Positions 5,388 through 7,046 of a DNA stretch of 7,046 nucleotides are shown piece after piece. Numbering within the stretch: position 1 is the first letter of the stretch; each line of letters begins with the position of its first letter. The notes below the pieces were generated by a model, which saw only the letters and a program-made list of their open reading frames with translations, had not been told where the DNA came from and did not search any database. Source of the stretch: Actinomycetes bacterium (GTDB lineage: Bacteria; Actinomycetota; Aquicultoria; SURF-47; JAUUWJ01); contig JAUUWJ010000035.1 of assembly GCA_030589175.1 (NCBI GenBank), positions 1 to 7,046 on the forward strand, given 5' to 3'. The translations under genes and the position numbers were made by a program.

Positions 5388-5418
5388 AAACCACATTTAA
5401 AAACTAAAAAACTGGTTT
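5388..5418 (-). terminator. Weak terminator-like hairpin after the cupin gene
   Basis: Read on the - strand, AAACCA (from 5418 to 5413) can pair with TGGTTT (from 5393 to 5388) and is followed by further Ts. The stem has only six pairs, two of them G-C, and a long AT-rich loop, so it is marginal. Its place, just after the cupin stop and before the peptidase promoter, is what makes it worth listing. Confidence 0.3.
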
Positions 5419-5432
5419 AACTTAGATTTGCG

Positions 5433-5774
5433 CTAGTCTTCTATTATCCGGCCGTAATCGTCTGCTACGCGGGCGATATCTTCTTCTGATGCGTAGCCAA
5501 AAGCGATTTCTAGCACTCTGGCAGGGGTATCTCCGCTTAAAATCCTATGCAAGGTTTCAGCGGGTATAAAGTATTCGTCACCGGGTTTAGTTTCTTTTAT
5601 CTCATCCCCAATTTGTACTTTTACATTTTTATCGAGGATTACCCACATATCGTCGCGAAGGTTATGAGAATGCAGGCTGGTTTCTTGGTTTGCTTCAAGG
5701 TAGATAATGCGGACGGTTGCTGTCTGATTTAAAGCGTATTCTTTTACTGATCCCCAAGGCTTTTGTATTTGCAT
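5433..5774 (-). CDS. Small cupin, phosphomannose isomerase type II C-terminal domain-like
   Basis: A single-domain cytoplasmic cupin of 113 aa. It follows the C-terminal domain of ManC/type II mannose-6-phosphate isomerase along its whole length: KPWGSVKEY at 5-13, the metal motif LHSHNLRDDMW at 34-44, IGDE (55-58), PGDEYFIPAETLHRI (64-78) and the ending ASEEDIARVADDYGR (95-109). Putative metal ligands are His35, His37 and His76; the acidic ligand, usually Glu, is Asp42. In ManC this domain is fused to a GDP-mannose pyrophosphorylase; here it stands alone, as in several short homologues. Mannose-6-phosphate/fructose-6-phosphate isomerisation is the best guess, but cupins vary widely in activity. 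ATG at 5774 fits the domain start; no good Shine-Dalgarno is seen. It lies 121 nt after ribBA, probably with its own promoter. Confidence 0.8.
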   Translation of the reverse strand: MQIQKPWGSVKEYALNQTATVRIIYLEANQETSLHSHNLRDDMWVILDKNVKVQIGDEIKETKPGDEYFIPAETLHRILSGDTPARVLEIAFGYASEEDIARVADDYGRIIED

Positions 5775-5869
5775 AAGTTCATTGTTTTATAGTCAAGGTT
5801 TTTGGTTAACAGACTTCGACAAACACATGTTTTTAGTCATCAACTGATAGTAATTTGCTATGGACTTGA

Positions 5870-5899
5870 ATTATACGATAATACGAAAGACTTAGTCAG
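5870..5899 (-). promoter_or_regulatory. Candidate promoter for the cupin gene
   Basis: On the - strand a perfect TATAAT -10 (5870-5875) lies 18 nt after CTGACT (5894-5899), a four-of-six -35 match that overlaps the ribBA stop codon. Transcription would begin near 5863, leaving a leader of about 90 nt before the cupin ATG. No riboswitch fold was recognised in that leader. Confidence 0.4.
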
Positions 5900-7046
5900 T
5901 CAATCGCTTTATCGTTTAGAATGTGGGCCAATTTAATTTTTTTGGTTTTTAGGTAGCGGATATTGTTACTATTTGGCTCAATTTCTATTGGTACTCTTTC
6001 CTTTATTTCTATACCATAGCCTTCCAGGCCAACAATCTTCCGGGGGTTGTTGGTCATCAAGCGCATGGATGTTATGCCTATGTCAGCCAATATTTGAGCC
6101 CCAATTCCATAGTCTCTTAAATCTGGTGCAAACCCGAGCGTTTTATTTGCTTCAACTGTATCCTGGCCTTCTTCTTGCAGTTTATATGCTTTAAGCTTGT
6201 TGATCAGCCCTATTCCTCTTCCCTCTTGGCCGATAATATACAAAAATACTCCCTGCCCCGCTTCATTTATTATTTCGAGCGATTTGCTCATTTGGGCACC
6301 ACAATCACAGCGGTTTGAGAAAAATACATCACCGGTTAAACATTCGGAATGAACTCGTACGAGGACGTTGTTTTTTCCGGAAACATCACCTTTTACTAGC
6401 GCCATATGGCACTCGTCGGTTATTTTGCTTTCATAACCCAGTGCCTTAAACGTTCCGAATTTTGTGGGTAGCTTTACTTCAATGACTTTGCGGACAAGCT
6501 TTTCGGTCTGGCGCCTGTATTTGATCAAGTCAGCGATTGTAATAATCTTTAGTCCATGTTTTTTACTAAATTTCTCAAGGGAAGAAAGCCTAGCCATGCT
6601 ACCGTCTTTATCCATTATTTCACAAATGACTCCCACTGACTTTAGTCCGGCAAGTTTAGCCAGATCGACGGCAGCTTCTGTGTGTCCTGCTCTTTTTAAA
6701 ACGCCACCTGGCAGAGCCCGCAGTGGAAAAACGTGTCCCGGTCGGCTTAAATCCTCAGGTTTTGTGTCTTCATCAACAACTGCCTGTATAGTTGTCGCTC
6801 TATCGTGGGCAGATATGCCGGTTGTAATTTTCCCTTTAGCTCCTATGCTTACGGTAAAGGCTGTTTCCTGGCTAGAGGTGTTGTTGTCGGTCATATCTTT
6901 AATTTTTAACTCGTCGAGCCTTTGATTATTGCAGGGCAAGCATATTAAGCCACGCCCGTGAGCAGCCATGAAATTTATGGCTTCCGGCGTTACTTTTTCA
7001 GCCGCTAATACAAGGTCACCTTCGTTTTCTCTATCGGCGTCATCTA
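5896..7046 (-). CDS. ribBA: Bifunctional 3,4-DHBP synthase / GTP cyclohydrolase II (5' end outside window)
   Basis: Supplies both precursors of riboflavin: the RibB part makes 3,4-dihydroxy-2-butanone 4-phosphate from ribulose 5-phosphate, and the RibA part opens the ring of GTP. The frame is open to the window edge; 382 residues are visible, starting [11 protein letters not shown], the RibB acidic motif. The ATG at 6967-6969 is therefore internal and not the start. RibB features continue with [27 protein letters not shown] and HTEA. RibA begins near 6480 (LPTKFGTF) and shows the zinc cysteines C-x10-C-x-C (6301-6342), GQEGRGIGL (6205-6231) and [10 protein letters not shown], then the normal end [11 protein letters not shown]. 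Only a few dozen N-terminal residues are missing. The gene downstream is a cupin, not ribH, so any rib operon must extend upstream, beyond the window. Confidence 0.97.
   Translation of the reverse strand, partial: DDADRENEGDLVLAAEKVTPEAINFMAAHGRGLICLPCNNQRLDELKIKDMTDNNTSSQETAFTVSIGAKGKITTGISAHDRATTIQAVVDEDTKPEDLSRPGHVFPLRALPGGVLKRAGHTEAAVDLAKLAGLKSVGVICEIMDKDGSMARLSSLEKFSKKHGLKIITIADLIKYRRQTEKLVRKVIEVKLPTKFGTFKALGYESKITDECHMALVKGDVSGKNNVLVRVHSECLTGDVFFSNRCDCGAQMSKSLEIINEAGQGVFLYIIGQEGRGIGLINKLKAYKLQEEGQDTVEANKTLGFAPDLRDYGIGAQILADIGITSMRLMTNNPRKIVGLEGYGIEIKERVPIEIEPNSNNIRYLKTKKIKLAHILNDKAID

Noticed and set aside
5775..5863. Riboswitch (for example FMN) in the leader between ribBA and the cupin
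   Set aside because: No conserved FMN-element sequence or multi-stem fold was found, and the position is downstream of ribBA rather than ahead of it.
6464..6925. 153-codon + strand open frame
   Set aside because: It lies antisense to well-conserved ribBA coding sequence, resembles no protein family and is a shadow frame.
5896..6969. Reading ribBA as a complete gene starting at the ATG at 6969
   Set aside because: The frame stays open to 7046 and encodes the essential RibB motif [11 protein letters not shown] upstream of that ATG, so the gene is cut by the window edge.

Overview
The window is AT-rich bacterial DNA with eight protein genes in two convergent blocks: five-plus-one on the + strand (3-3834) and three on the - strand (4224-7046). 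No rRNA, tRNA, CRISPR array or insertion sequence was seen. The best taxonomic clue is the run 2317-3834: a small helical protein with a RsiG-type motif, a zinc-ribbon/FHA protein, and an FtsR-like MerR regulator. From knowledge of these families, this grouping is typical of Actinobacteriota. The low GC then suggests a deep-branching, low-GC actinobacterial lineage (Aquicultor/Humimicrobiia/OPB41-like) rather than a classical high-GC one. This is an inference; a candidate phylum with a transferred cluster is not excluded.

+ strand: dut (dUTPase) and a Nudix hydrolase are separated by an unusual inverted array of about 7-nt units (445-562). That array explains away an upstream GTG start for the Nudix gene. 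Next comes a secreted, membrane-anchored D-Ala-D-Ala carboxypeptidase (1112-2239), possibly translated from an almost leaderless mRNA. Then follow the RsiG-like protein (2317-2625), the zinc-ribbon/FHA protein (2664-3134) and the FtsR-like regulator (3142-3834); the last two are only 7 nt apart.

Convergent gap (3835-4223, 389 nt): no convincing gene. It holds a second heptanucleotide-periodic tract (3951-4001), a possible decayed short ORF, and a perfect 14-bp AT palindrome. No strong terminator was found for either flanking gene.

- strand, read right to left: ribBA (bifunctional riboflavin enzyme, 5' end outside the window), a small stand-alone cupin resembling the phosphomannose isomerase C-terminal domain, and a secreted coiled-coil M23 endopeptidase of PcsB type with a good TTGACA promoter element.

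Taken together, two peptidoglycan enzymes (DacA-like and PcsB/M23) flank a likely signalling/division-control cluster: a possible c-di-GMP-responsive anti-sigma-like protein, a phosphothreonine-binding FHA protein and a division regulator. The RsiG-like protein carries one copy of the E-x3-S-x2-R-x3-Q-x3-D motif with His in place of Gln, has no sigma gene beside it here, and is the item most worth following up.
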